Below are positions 27,534-36,199 of a stretch of 64,000 nt of DNA, one piece after another. This DNA comes from Marinobacter sediminum (GTDB taxonomy: Bacteria; Pseudomonadota; Gammaproteobacteria; Pseudomonadales; Oleiphilaceae): the NCBI RefSeq assembly GCF_023657445.1, contig NZ_JAGTWY010000001.1:2170001-2234000 (forward strand). The letters are read 5' to 3'. A program made the position numbers and the translations under genes. Every line of letters starts with the position of its first letter. Position 1 is the first letter of the stretch. The notes below the pieces were generated by a model, which was not told where the DNA came from, searched no databases, and saw only the letters and a list, made by a program, of their open reading frames with translations.

Positions 27534-28178
27534 ATGACAACCGTACAAATTGATATCGTTTCCGACATCGCCTGCCCCTGGTGCGCCATCGGCTACGCCC
27601 GCCTGGAAAAGGCCATGGAAGAGCTGAAGGACGAGATGGATTTCAACATTGAATGGCACGCCTTCGAGCTGAACCCGGATCCGTCCGGCGACGGCGAACC
27701 CATTCTCCAGGCCCTCAGCCAAAAGTACGGGCGTAGCCCCGAGGAAATGCAGGCCACCCAGGCAAACATGATGGAGATTGCCGCAGGACTCGGGCTTAAC
27801 TTCGATAAACTCCAGGAGCGTTACACCCGCAACACTTTCGATGCCCATCGGCTGGTGAAATGGGCTGGCGAACAGGGCAAACAGACGGAAATGAAGATGG
27901 CGTGCTTCGACGCCTACTTCGGCCACGCCGAGAATATTTCCGATGCGGACGTGCTGGTTAAATGCGTTGAAGCCATTGGTCTCGATGGCAACGCAGCGCG
28001 GGAAATCCTGGCTTCTGACCGCTATGCGGACACTGTTCGGGAAGACGAAGCCAGGTATCAGCAGGCAGGCGTCTCCGCCGTGCCGGCCTACATCGTCAAC
28101 CAGAAATACCTGGTATCCGGCGCACAGGAACCGGACACCCTTATCGGAGCGTTCCGGGAAATTACCTCAGAGAGCTGA
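27534..28178 (+). CDS. DsbA-family oxidoreductase (FrnE-like)
   Basis: Cytosolic thioredoxin-fold protein of 214 residues with the redox motif CPWC near the N-terminus (SDIACPWCAIG), an inserted helical domain, and the cis-proline region VSAVPAYIVNQKYLVSGAQ. It lacks a signal peptide, unlike periplasmic DsbA. FrnE relatives act in polyketide synthesis or oxidative-stress defence, but most are uncharacterised. GGGAG lies 5 bases before ATG. The stop codon falls in a 14-base palindrome (28175-28188). Confidence 0.88.
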   Translation: MTTVQIDIVSDIACPWCAIGYARLEKAMEELKDEMDFNIEWHAFELNPDPSGDGEPILQALSQKYGRSPEEMQATQANMMEIAAGLGLNFDKLQERYTRNTFDAHRLVKWAGEQGKQTEMKMACFDAYFGHAENISDADVLVKCVEAIGLDGNAAREILASDRYADTVREDEARYQQAGVSAVPAYIVNQKYLVSGAQEPDTLIGAFREITSES

Positions 28179-28206
28179 GGTACCTCAGGAAATGGTAACG
28201 AGCGGG

Positions 28207-28683
28207 TCAGATGCTGTCAGCCTGTTTGCCCGACTCGTTATCGAGCTCCTTCTCGGTGTCATCCCACTGCTCCGCAAGCGCGTCATAGGCATCGGAAAAA
28301 CCCTGGCGGGCACGTTCCCATGCTGATGCTGAACTGGCCTTGAGCTCCTGATACCAGCTCTGCACACGCTCCCGTTGTTCCCGCAATGATTCCAGGCTCT
28401 TCTGCGAGCGTTTCCGGGCGGTCTCGCTCATATCGTCCCAGTTCTCAGACAGCTGTTGCTCCAGCTCATCAATGCGCTGGTCCAGGGCGGACAGTGTTCG
28501 ATTGATGGACTCTTCTGCCTGGCCCTTCTGGTCGGAGCCATAATCCTTCAGAGCGTTTCCGAGCTCGCGGGTCTCCCTTTTCAGTTCCTCAACGGAGGAA
28601 TCCGCGGGCTCCGCCTGAACGGTCCACGAGCACATGGCCACAAACACAAAGGCGAACGCGTAAGCTAACGGCTTAAACATCAT
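28207..28683 (-). CDS. Secreted coiled-coil protein, unknown function
   Basis: Protein of 158 residues with a signal peptide (cleavage likely after VQA near residue 24) and a mature region that is almost entirely charged heptad-type helix: SALDQRIDELEQQLSENWDD and SQKSLESLREQRERVQSWYQ. Likely periplasmic. AGGAG precedes the ATG-ATG start. It is convergent with the DsbA-like gene and monocistronic as far as can be seen. No family recognised. Confidence 0.7.
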   Translation of the reverse strand: MMFKPLAYAFAFVFVAMCSWTVQAEPADSSVEELKRETRELGNALKDYGSDQKGQAEESINRTLSALDQRIDELEQQLSENWDDMSETARKRSQKSLESLREQRERVQSWYQELKASSASAWERARQGFSDAYDALAEQWDDTEKELDNESGKQADSI

Positions 28684-28810
28684 TCAATGCTCCTGCACAA
28701 TTTTCTGAACAATAGCACCGTTGCCCAGCCACATGCACCTTAGCGAACCTTAACCAGAGCTTAGAAGAATTCCAGGAAATGATTGAAAACAGCAGGTTGC
28801 ACGCAATATT

Positions 28811-28838
28811 CCGGGGCCCCAAGCTTTAGGGACCCCGG
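28811..28838 (-). terminator. GC-rich hairpin downstream of BCCT gene
   Basis: Inverted repeat CCGGGG-C-CCC / GGG-A-CCCCGG around an eight-base AAGCTTTA loop, one mismatch, 14 bases after the BCCT stop codon on the minus strand. There is no T tract, so termination strength is uncertain. Confidence 0.45.
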
Positions 28839-28851
28839 ACCTGCTTTGATC

Positions 28852-30414
28852 CTAATCAGTGAGGCCCTGAGACCGGGCCATCGCAAATGCCGCCTTTGGT
28901 CCGGTCCACAAGGACGGCAGAATGATCAGTGACACCGGAATGGCGGTGAGCACGATAAACTGCTGCAACACGCTAATCTGGCCTGCCCCCATATAAAGCA
29001 GGATTGCGGCCATAACAGCCATGGCCCCGCCCCAGAAGGCGCGCACCAGGTAATGTGGCTCATCATGACCCGCACCTACCGTGGCAATGGCATAACTCAT
29101 GGAGTCCCCGGTTGTTGCCACGAAAATAGTGGTCAGCAAGAGGATAGCTGCAGCCATGATTGTGCCGCCGGGTAGAGCCTCTGCTACGGTCAGTGTGGCA
29201 ACATCAAAGGAAAAGCTGTTGAGCGCCTCGGTCAGATCGAAGGTGCCTGCCAGCTGATGATAAATGCCGGAGCCACCCAGCAGAGTGAACCAGATAGAGG
29301 TGGCGATTGGCGCAAGTACCGCGACAGCCAGAATGGTTTCGCGAATACTGCGACCTCGGGAGATCCGCGCCACAAAAATGGACATCAGCGGCGTGTAGCC
29401 AATGAACCAGGCGAAAAAGAAGACGGTCCACCACTTCATCCACCAGTCCGGAGCCGTGTCTGCGGTCACAGTTGCCATCGCAAAAAATGACGAAAGATAC
29501 TCGCCCACGGAAGACAGGTAGGTATTGGTCAGAAACAGCGTGGGTCCGAACACGAAAATGGCCGCCGCAATCACCAGAGCCAACACAACATTAAAGCGGC
29601 TCAGCATCTGGATTCCACGATGGATACCACTGACCGCAGAGGTCATGTAAACACCGGCAAGAAGCCCGAGAATGATCAGTTGTGTCGAGAAGTCATCCGC
29701 AACACCAAAGAGTTGATGCAGACCAAAGCTCATCTGGGTCGCCAGGAAACCGATGGGGCCAACGGTACCCGCAACCACAGCAATCACGCACAGCGCGTCG
29801 ACAAGGCCGCCAAACCAGCCCGTCATCACCCTCTCGCCCAGGACAGGATACAGCAGCGTGCGAGGCTGCAGGGGTTTACCCTGAACGTAATGCGCGTGTG
29901 CCAGCACCAACGCGGTCAGCGAGCCCAAAACGGCCCATGCCAGGAAGCCCCAGTGCATGAACGACTGTGCCATGGCCGGTGCCACGGCTTCCGCCGTTGC
30001 CGCCTCGGTGGTAAAGACCGGTGGTGACACCACAAAGTGGTAGACCGGCTCACCGGCCGCGAAGAATACGCCGCCACCAGCCAGAAGGGTACAGAGAATC
30101 ATGGACAACCAGCGGAAGGTGCTGATTTCAGGCCGGGACAGACCGCCCAGACGGGCTGAACCAGCGCGGCTCACGGCCACACCAATGGAAATAAAGAAGG
30201 TCAACAACAAAAGCAGTTGGAAGAAGGAACCAAGGTATTTGGCGGTCCAGCCAAATCCTTCGCCAATCACCGCTGCCAGACCTTCGGCATCATTCAGGGA
30301 CCACCCGACAAACAGCAGGATGAACCCCATGGTGAGGGCCAGCACGACAGGATCACCCAATCGCTGAAGCCCAGTGGCATCTTTAAGCGGAAATGTTGTA
30401 CTACTTGAGGACAT
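28852..30414 (-). CDS. BCCT-family betaine/carnitine/choline-type transporter
   Basis: Inner-membrane secondary transporter of 520 residues with twelve predicted membrane segments. The family signature, in which trimethylammonium substrates stack on tryptophans, is seen in WWMKWWTVFFFAWFIGYTP followed by LMSIFVARISRGRS. Members import glycine betaine, choline, carnitine, ectoine or related compounds for osmoprotection or as nutrients. The substrate here is not decided; it is not next to betaine genes. It lacks the long cytosolic osmosensory tail of BetP-type proteins, ending soon after the last helix. Confidence 0.9.
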   Translation of the reverse strand: MSSSSTTFPLKDATGLQRLGDPVVLALTMGFILLFVGWSLNDAEGLAAVIGEGFGWTAKYLGSFFQLLLLLTFFISIGVAVSRAGSARLGGLSRPEISTFRWLSMILCTLLAGGGVFFAAGEPVYHFVVSPPVFTTEAATAEAVAPAMAQSFMHWGFLAWAVLGSLTALVLAHAHYVQGKPLQPRTLLYPVLGERVMTGWFGGLVDALCVIAVVAGTVGPIGFLATQMSFGLHQLFGVADDFSTQLIILGLLAGVYMTSAVSGIHRGIQMLSRFNVVLALVIAAAIFVFGPTLFLTNTYLSSVGEYLSSFFAMATVTADTAPDWWMKWWTVFFFAWFIGYTPLMSIFVARISRGRSIRETILAVAVLAPIATSIWFTLLGGSGIYHQLAGTFDLTEALNSFSFDVATLTVAEALPGGTIMAAAILLLTTIFVATTGDSMSYAIATVGAGHDEPHYLVRAFWGGAMAVMAAILLYMGAGQISVLQQFIVLTAIPVSLIILPSLWTGPKAAFAMARSQGLTD

Positions 30415-30482
30415 GAAACTCGCCGGTTTTTGAATGGGCCGGGCACCCTACTCACGCAATGATAAGGTTACTATCGGTATTT

Positions 30483-31010
30483 CTACCGAACCGGATCTGA
30501 GCAAAGCCCCTTGACGACTGCCTCGCAAACCTCATCCTGGTTCCGGCCTTCGCCAGACACCGTCAGATCGGCGTATCGGCGGTAGAGTTGAAGACGCTCT
30601 TCAAACAGCGCATGCAGTGACTGGTCCGGCCGTCGGGAAATGCCACGGGCACTGTGGTCGCCAATGCGTTCAATAACCAGCTTCAGCGGGATGTCCAGAA
30701 ACACCGCAACGCCGTTTGCCTTGAGCTGCTGCATCGCTTCGGCACTGTAGACCGCACTGCCACCTGTGCTGATGATCTGGTGCTGCACGTTCAGGTCAAG
30801 AAGCACCTGCTCCTCGATGTGCCGAAGTTCCTTATAGCCCTCCTGGTCGACGATGTCCTGAAGAGTGCGGCCGGCCTTTTCCTGAATCAGCAGATCGGTA
30901 TCCACAAAGCCCATACCCAACCGTTTTGCCAGCAATACGCCGACGGTGCTCTTGCCACTGCCAGGCATGCCAATCAGGACGATGTTTCGGGTGGGGTCAG
31001 TCTGGGGCAT
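30483..31010 (-). CDS. Shikimate kinase-like P-loop kinase
   Basis: Cytosolic kinase of 175 residues. Walker A GMPGSGKST is at 14-22, the DTD motif (37-39), Arg63 in LRHIEE, and a shikimate-binding-like loop STGGSAV at 81-87, in which the third glycine of the usual G-G-G is serine. A lid region HSARGISRRPDQS follows. The gene is not linked to aroB, as the main aroK usually is, so it may be a second enzyme or act on another substrate. GGAG precedes ATG by 5 bases. Confidence 0.72.
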   Translation of the reverse strand: MPQTDPTRNIVLIGMPGSGKSTVGVLLAKRLGMGFVDTDLLIQEKAGRTLQDIVDQEGYKELRHIEEQVLLDLNVQHQIISTGGSAVYSAEAMQQLKANGVAVFLDIPLKLVIERIGDHSARGISRRPDQSLHALFEERLQLYRRYADLTVSGEGRNQDEVCEAVVKGLCSDPVR

Positions 31011-31099
31011 GGGAACTCCAAAAAATGTCTGGTGCCGGCTGTAACAACTGGAGTCGATATCTGTCTGAAGACTATACCGACACCCGGGAGGATTACATC

Positions 31100-31546
31100 A
31101 TGTTTCGAGCCATCGCACTGTCACTCTTTCTGATCATCACCACCGGCTACGCGGCCGCCGGCGAAGATCCGGTTTACACCGGTCTGCTCTCCAGTACCGG
31201 CGCCGGCGGATACGACGTGGTGAGCTACTTTGACGCTGGAAAAGCCATCAAGGGCTCATCCAAGCATACCGCGGAGTACCTGGGTACAACCTGGCGATTC
31301 GCCAGCGCCCAGCACAAGACCGAGTTCGAGACCAACCCGGAGAAGTATGCCCCGGTGTATGGTGGCTATTGTGCCTGGGCGGTCAGTCAGGGCTACCTTG
31401 CCAAGGGCGATCCGGAGTACTGGACAGTCCGGGAGGGCAAGCTCTACCTGAACTACAACCAGGAGATTCAAACTCGCTGGCTGCAGGATACCGACAACTT
31501 CATTCGTCTTGCCAATGAGTACTGGCCGGCAGTACTCGAAAAGTAA
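31100..31546 (+). CDS. Secreted YHS-domain protein
   Basis: Protein of 148 residues with a signal peptide (cleaved near TGYAAA) and a YHS-type domain: GGYDVVSYFDAGKAIKGS, then TWRFASAQHKTEFETNPEKYAPVYGGYCAWAV split across the domain. This YHS subgroup is common in marine bacteria and thought to bind metal through its Tyr, His and Cys; function unknown. GGGAGG lies 9 bases before ATG 31100, much better than longer in-frame starts. Divergent from the kinase gene. Confidence 0.82.
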   Translation: MFRAIALSLFLIITTGYAAAGEDPVYTGLLSSTGAGGYDVVSYFDAGKAIKGSSKHTAEYLGTTWRFASAQHKTEFETNPEKYAPVYGGYCAWAVSQGYLAKGDPEYWTVREGKLYLNYNQEIQTRWLQDTDNFIRLANEYWPAVLEK

Positions 31547-31657
31547 CAGTTTTCCGACAATTCGTGCGGTTTCATCGCGAGGATAAAGCCGTATACTCGG
31601 GTAAGCAGGGGTTGGTGACCGATCTCTGAACATTGACCGGAACCGCACGGATACCGA

Positions 31658-32368
31658 ATGAGACCAGGCCAGACAAAAGCTGCCCTCGCCCTCATCCTGC
31701 TTGCTCTTGCGAGTGGGACGCTCATTGCGTCTTCGGCACAGGCAGACAGCATCAAACGAATTGTCCATCCGGACGGCACCGTTGAGTTCACCAACGTCAA
31801 AGACGCTCAACCCCGGGCCTCCAGTGGCAACGATACCGTGTATCGCTACAAGGACGACCACGGAGTCGTCGCCTACAGCAGTATCCGGCCGGCTGCGGCA
31901 GACTTTGATGTGATTCGGTTTCACTGTTACGCCTGTGACCCTGACTCCCATGTCGACTGGCACAAGACCCCCCTGTTCACCCGCCCCTATCGCAAAGAAA
32001 TCAAAACGGCCGCCAGGGAGTTTGGTGTTGATACCGCGCTGGTGCGCGCCGTTATTCACGCAGAATCTGCGTTCAATGAAAAGGCCCTGTCACCGGTGGG
32101 CGCTCAGGGTCTGATGCAGTTAATGCCAGGCACGGCAAGGGAGCTGGGAGTCGAAAACGCTCTGGTTGCTGGCGAGAATATTCGCGGCGGGGTGAACTAT
32201 CTGGCCAAAATGCTGAAACAGTTCGACGGCGATATCCGGTTGGCGACCGCCGCCTATAATGCAGGCCCCGGGGCGGTCGCCCGCTACCGGGGTGTTCCAC
32301 CCTATGCCGAGACCAAGGCTTACGTGCGTCGGGTCGGCATCCTTCATGAGCGTTACGCGACCAACTAG
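31658..32368 (+). CDS. Lytic transglycosylase with N-terminal DUF4124-like region
   Basis: Periplasmic peptidoglycan-cleaving enzyme of 236 residues. The signal peptide ends near SSAQA (28); a DUF4124-like region follows (RIVHPDGTVEFTNV, a short beta repeat seen again as YRYKDDHGVVAYSS). The SLT domain has VRAVIHAESAFN with catalytic Glu136, then SPVGAQGLMQLMPGTA and LATAAYNAGPGAV. It should cut between MurNAc and GlcNAc with formation of an anhydro end. The 111 bases upstream look like a promoter region. Convergent with a LysE-family gene. Confidence 0.9.
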   Translation: MRPGQTKAALALILLALASGTLIASSAQADSIKRIVHPDGTVEFTNVKDAQPRASSGNDTVYRYKDDHGVVAYSSIRPAAADFDVIRFHCYACDPDSHVDWHKTPLFTRPYRKEIKTAAREFGVDTALVRAVIHAESAFNEKALSPVGAQGLMQLMPGTARELGVENALVAGENIRGGVNYLAKMLKQFDGDIRLATAAYNAGPGAVARYRGVPPYAETKAYVRRVGILHERYATN

Positions 32369-32381
32369 ACTGTCGCTGCCT

Positions 32382-33014
32382 TCAGCCGAATGCCAGCCAG
32401 ACTCCCACCAGCACCATCAGACTTCCCGCAACACGATTAACGGTGCGGACACCACCACCCTGCCGCAGCAGCTTGCGGAGTCCTCGACCGCCATGGGCAT
32501 AAAGCTGAAGGCAGAGAAACTCCAGTGACAGAATGATCAGGATGAGTGCCGTCAGTTGCGGCGCCATCGGGAGCTGGCCATCAATGAATGGCGGTAACAA
32601 GGCCACGAAAAACGCCCAGCCCTTCGGGTTTGCAATAGCGGTAACAAAACCCTGCATGGCGAGTTGGCCGCGGGAGGCCTGCACGACGGCCATATCCTCA
32701 CTTTCCGGCATGGCCATCTTGCCCCTGGATAGCCACATCTGAACGCCCAGCCAGACAAGATAAGCCCCGCCGGCGTATTTGAAGACCGCGAACGCCGTCG
32801 GGTACTTCAACATGAACGTTGCCACACCAATGGCGGCGGCCGTTGCCACGACCGCAACCCCCACCAGCTCACCCGCCATCATCCAGAGCGCCCGGCGCAC
32901 ACCAATGGTGATACCCATGGACAGGGCCAGTGTCATACACATGCCTGGGGTAATCGACACCACAAAAAAGGTGGGGATAAAAACAGATAACAGGGACCAG
33001 TTCAGTGACAACAA
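32382..33014 (-). CDS. LysE/RhtB-family exporter
   Basis: Inner-membrane protein of 210 residues, six segments, with the family N-terminus FFVVSITPGMCMTLALSMG and the mid-protein motif GFVTAIANPKGWAFFVALLPPF. No ATG is available; TTG 33014 or TTG 33011 must be used, and neither has a strong ribosome site, so the start is uncertain. Substrate unknown. Convergent with the lytic transglycosylase. Confidence 0.85.
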   Translation of the reverse strand: MLSLNWSLLSVFIPTFFVVSITPGMCMTLALSMGITIGVRRALWMMAGELVGVAVVATAAAIGVATFMLKYPTAFAVFKYAGGAYLVWLGVQMWLSRGKMAMPESEDMAVVQASRGQLAMQGFVTAIANPKGWAFFVALLPPFIDGQLPMAPQLTALILIILSLEFLCLQLYAHGGRGLRKLLRQGGGVRTVNRVAGSLMVLVGVWLAFG

Positions 33015-33223
33015 AGCACAGTACTCGCACAGTAAATATTGGTTTTCCGGGAACCCCTTATGAATTCCCGGGTTTTGGTCGACAGCACGAAAGCAACAAA
33101 CGCTTATACGATCTGGCGCTTTCCCGTCAACGCTAAGAGTCTATCGGTCCTATGGTCTCACAGGAATCGCTCATACTTGCTTAACGCAGTATCCGACTTC
33201 AACACACACCGAGGATCAGACAC

Positions 33224-33754
33224 ATGAACACAGCTAAAAGCCTGTTGACCGCTCTGGTTCTGATAACCCCTGCGACCCAGGTGGCATCAGACGATAGCAG
33301 TCAGCTACTCAACGATGCCCTGAGCGCAGCGCCTGCCTCGCTTCGCGACCAGGTCACGGTCATGGACTGGGATAACAATGTGCTTCAGGAGGGAAGCAAT
33401 AATTATGTCTGCTTCCCCACCCCGCCGACCCTTCAAGGCACGGCCCCCATGTGCCTGGATGGCCCCTGGCAGAAGTGGGCATCAGCATGGATGAACAAAC
33501 AGCCCTTCACATCACCCGCGCTCGGCATATCTTACATGCTGGCCGGTGACGAAGGAGCGAGTAACATCGACCCCTACGCCGAGGGCAAAACCGACGACAA
33601 CCAGTGGATCAAGGAAGGCCCGCACCTGATGGTTATTGTCCCGGACCCGAAAGACCTCGACTCCCTGCCGACCGATCCTCATAACGGCGGGCCATACGTC
33701 ATGTGGAAAGGAACCGACTATGCGCACATCATGGTTCCGGTGAGCGCGGAGTAA
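33224..33754 (+). CDS. Conserved secreted protein, unknown function
   Basis: Protein of 176 residues with a signal peptide ending near VASDD. Two cysteines (VCFPTPP and PMCLDGPW) probably form a disulfide. Conserved-looking blocks are WASAWMNKQPF, GISYMLAGDEGASN, GPHLMVIVPD and GGPYVMWKGTDYAHIMVPV. I recall similar proteins in diverse proteobacteria annotated only as hypothetical. GAGGATC precedes ATG at loose spacing. The 209 bases upstream hold a short inverted repeat (33047-33071) but no gene. Confidence 0.75.
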   Translation: MNTAKSLLTALVLITPATQVASDDSSQLLNDALSAAPASLRDQVTVMDWDNNVLQEGSNNYVCFPTPPTLQGTAPMCLDGPWQKWASAWMNKQPFTSPALGISYMLAGDEGASNIDPYAEGKTDDNQWIKEGPHLMVIVPDPKDLDSLPTDPHNGGPYVMWKGTDYAHIMVPVSAE

Positions 33755-33779
33755 CGGAAATATCCCTCGCGAAACAGAT

Positions 33780-33804
33780 GCTGGCCTCTCCAAGAGGAGC
33801 CAGC
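33780..33804. terminator. Hairpin between convergent genes
   Basis: Inverted repeat GCTGGC-CTC / GAG-GCCAGC with a small loop and one bulged base, in the 69-base gap between the secreted protein gene and the convergent Crp-type regulator gene. It lacks a clear T tract on either side. Position suggests a bidirectional terminator. Confidence 0.45.
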
Positions 33805-33823
33805 CTCTGTCATCCCACTGACG

Positions 33824-34519
33824 TCAGTCCGGCAGAGCCGTGAGATAAGCCTGCAACGCGCGTGGGTCGTTAACGGTTACCCGGCCGTACTCCAGTTTCA
33901 GCAATCCTGCCCGCTCAAACCTCTGGATAACCCGGTGAATCCCTTGGCGTGTCATACCCATCATGTTGGCAATATGTTCCCGGGTGAGCCGAAAGGTCAT
34001 CGGTCGGGAGTCGAATTCGTCATACCCCTGGATCTGGGTCAAAAACAGTAATCGGCGCCCGACCCGGGCGTCGATTCCCCGCAACGCATCATCAGCAATG
34101 ATCGACATGGCCGACCACAGGCGACGACTGACCAGGTCCAGTGCCACGGGATAGGCTTCCGGGTAGCGCGCCAGCAGTTGCCGGAAACCCTCACCGGGCA
34201 CTTCGACGATGGTGGTCGCATCGTGTGCCGTAGCCCCATAAACCCGCGGTGTACCGGGTGAAAAAACCGTGTCACCAAACCAGGCCGCAGCACCAAAGAT
34301 GATCAGCGTTGCTTCCCTCCCCTCCGAATTCACCGAACTGATTCGCACGGTGCCGTTGGCGATCACACACAGTGACGACTGCATCGAACCCTTATCGTAA
34401 ATCGGTTCACCCGACTGGAAATAGCGCCACCGGGCCAAAGCTTCCGCTTCCGCAATCCCTGCGCCAGGCAACCCTGCGAATAATGGACAGGCTCGCAATA
34501 CCGTTTTCAGATCAGACAT
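33824..34519 (-). CDS. Crp/Fnr-family transcriptional regulator
   Basis: Regulator of 231 residues: N-terminal cyclic-nucleotide-binding-type beta roll (about 12-125; FQSGEPIYDKGSMQSSLCVI, IFGAAAWFGDTVF) and C-terminal winged helix with LTREHIANMMGMTRQGIHRVI. It lacks the cysteine cluster of FNR/Anr, so it is unlikely to sense oxygen by iron-sulfur chemistry, and it lacks the classic P-E-G-E-L-G-E cAMP pocket. Effector unknown. It is divergent from the aldolase/HD operon and may control it (inference). Confidence 0.87.
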   Translation of the reverse strand: MSDLKTVLRACPLFAGLPGAGIAEAEALARWRYFQSGEPIYDKGSMQSSLCVIANGTVRISSVNSEGREATLIIFGAAAWFGDTVFSPGTPRVYGATAHDATTIVEVPGEGFRQLLARYPEAYPVALDLVSRRLWSAMSIIADDALRGIDARVGRRLLFLTQIQGYDEFDSRPMTFRLTREHIANMMGMTRQGIHRVIQRFERAGLLKLEYGRVTVNDPRALQAYLTALPD

Positions 34520-34644
34520 ACCCGGACACTCAAAAAGACAGTCTCAAGAATGTAAACGATTTGACAGTCTTGTGCTCGTGCAACTGCCTAAACTAATGAC
34601 TATGCTCCATCAAAAACAAGCCAACAAAACGAGAGATACCCACG

Positions 34645-35415
34645 ATGCCTGAACGTATCGCAACGCCGTCCAAGAAAGAGGAAGTCAGCTCCGAGGAGTG
34701 GCAACTCCGGGTCGATCTGGCGGCTGCCTACCGCCTGATTGCACTCTACGGCTGGGACGACCTCATCTTCACCCACGTCTCGGCTCGCATTCCGGGCGAC
34801 GAGCACCATTTCCTGATCAATCCCTACGGCATGATGTTCGAGGAAATCACCGCCTCCAGCCTTGTGCGGGTCGATCAGGAAGGAAACAAAATCAACCCGG
34901 ACGATTTCGACATCAACCCGGCAGGCTTCACCATCCACAGCGCCATTCATGCCGTTCGCGACGATGCCGCCTGTGTCATGCACACACATACGACCTCTGG
35001 CGTGGCCGTCTCGGCGCAGAAAGAAGGCCTTCTGCCGCTCTCACAACAAAGCCTGTTTCCACTGTCCAACCTGGCCTACCACGATTACGAAGGCGTCGCC
35101 CTGCGTGAAGACGAGAAAGCAAGGCTGCAGAAAGACCTGGGGAGTAGTAACTTCATGATTCTGCGCAACCACGGCTTGCTCACCACAGGCGGAAGCATCG
35201 CCGATGCATTCCTGGGCATGTACATCCTGCAACGCGCCTGCGAAGTGCAGATCCAGGCACTGTCCGGCAACCGTGACTTGACGCCAATTCCGGCCGGTAT
35301 TGTAGATACCATCCGCCAGCAGGCTGAACAGGTCACCCGTGGTATGGGCGGAAAACTCGCCTGGCCAGGCCTTTTGCGCAAACTGGACCGCGTCGATCCG
35401 GGCTTCCGGGATTGA
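34645..35415 (+). CDS. Class II aldolase/adducin-domain protein
   Basis: Cytosolic protein of 256 residues in the class II aldolase/adducin family. The metal-binding histidines are at FTHVSARIPG, MHTHTTSG and ILRNHGLLTTGG. Family members cleave or epimerise sugar phosphates such as L-fuculose-1-P or L-ribulose-5-P, but this soluble, SDR-free branch with DLAAAYRLIALYGWDDLIF is mostly uncharacterised. It is first in an operon; the HD-domain gene follows after 13 bases. A modest GAGAG site precedes the ATG. Confidence 0.88.
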   Translation: MPERIATPSKKEEVSSEEWQLRVDLAAAYRLIALYGWDDLIFTHVSARIPGDEHHFLINPYGMMFEEITASSLVRVDQEGNKINPDDFDINPAGFTIHSAIHAVRDDAACVMHTHTTSGVAVSAQKEGLLPLSQQSLFPLSNLAYHDYEGVALREDEKARLQKDLGSSNFMILRNHGLLTTGGSIADAFLGMYILQRACEVQIQALSGNRDLTPIPAGIVDTIRQQAEQVTRGMGGKLAWPGLLRKLDRVDPGFRD

Positions 35416-35428
35416 TTGAGGAAAGACA

Positions 35429-36019
35429 ATGAACGATATAATCGCCCCATCCGCCAGCTTCACCCACATGAAAGACGGCACCGCAGAAGACTGGCAAATC
35501 ATCGCTCGCTCATTTGGCAAGTTTGCCAAGGGATTGCCGGACCGGATTCTCGATCACCTGAAACTGCTGGAAGGAGACTTTGGCGGTTTCCCGGTCGACC
35601 GGCTGACGCACTGTCTGCAAACCGCCACCCTCGCCCACCGTGATGGCAAGGACGACGAGTACGTTGTGTGCGCCCTGCTCCACGATATCGGTGATACCCT
35701 CGGCTCCTATAATCATGCGGATGTCGCGGCGGTACTGCTGGAGCCGTTTGTCAGTGAAGCAAACCACTGGATGGTCAAGCACCATGCCATCTTCCAGGGC
35801 TACTACTTTTTCCACTACCTGGGTATGGACCGCAACCTGCGGGACAACTACAAGGACCATCCGCACTTCATGCAGACCATCGAATTTGTGAGCAAATACG
35901 ACTCACCGGCGTTCGACCCGGACGCCGAGACTCTGCCCCTGTCGTACTTCGAGCCCATGGTAAGGAAGGTGTTTGCCGAACCAGTGCGGTCACTTTACAA
36001 AGATGCGAACATTGACTGA
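35429..36019 (+). CDS. HD-domain protein, candidate diiron oxygenase or phosphohydrolase
   Basis: Cytosolic protein of 196 residues with an HD-type metal site: His61 (HCLQTATLA), His85-Asp86 (LLHDIGD), His96 (NHADVA), His118/His119 (KHHAIF) and Asp158 (KYDSPAFD). Six ligands in this order can bind two metals, as in phosphohydrolases and in mixed-valent diiron oxygenases such as PhnZ; the PhnZ lysine motif is not evident, so the reaction stays open. GAGGAAA precedes ATG. It is co-transcribed with the class II aldolase gene and ends at a strong terminator, so the pair likely forms a small pathway. Confidence 0.8.
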   Translation: MNDIIAPSASFTHMKDGTAEDWQIIARSFGKFAKGLPDRILDHLKLLEGDFGGFPVDRLTHCLQTATLAHRDGKDDEYVVCALLHDIGDTLGSYNHADVAAVLLEPFVSEANHWMVKHHAIFQGYYFFHYLGMDRNLRDNYKDHPHFMQTIEFVSKYDSPAFDPDAETLPLSYFEPMVRKVFAEPVRSLYKDANID

Positions 36020-36024
36020 ACCAC

Positions 36025-36049
36025 AAAGGCCCTTCCAAGGGCCTTTTTT
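36025..36049 (+). terminator. Rho-independent terminator of aldolase/HD operon
   Basis: Stem AAAGGCCCTT / AAGGGCCTTT flanking CC, running into TTTTTT, starting 6 bases after the HD-gene stop codon. The outer eight pairs with a six-base loop form a stable hairpin, the clearest intrinsic terminator in the window. Confidence 0.93.
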
Positions 36050-36199
36050 CATGTGCCCAGGCCATTGAAGCCCAGGTACAAAGACCATACCGGGCGAAAG
36101 AAAGGCCCGATCACCCACCCTGAACTATGCTTTAACAACCGGTAAGCCCAACCAGCTTCATTACGACCGGAATCCTGTCCCCATTACCAAAGAGATGCG

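Noticed and set aside
28175..28188. Palindrome CTGAGGTACCTCAG at the stop of the DsbA-like gene
   Set aside because: Too short to form a stable terminator and without a T run; coincidence cannot be excluded.
33047..33071. Inverted repeat CCGGGAA / TTCCCGG followed by GTTTT
   Set aside because: Looks like a small terminator on the plus strand, but no plus-strand gene ends there; could be part of the exporter promoter region, so not called.
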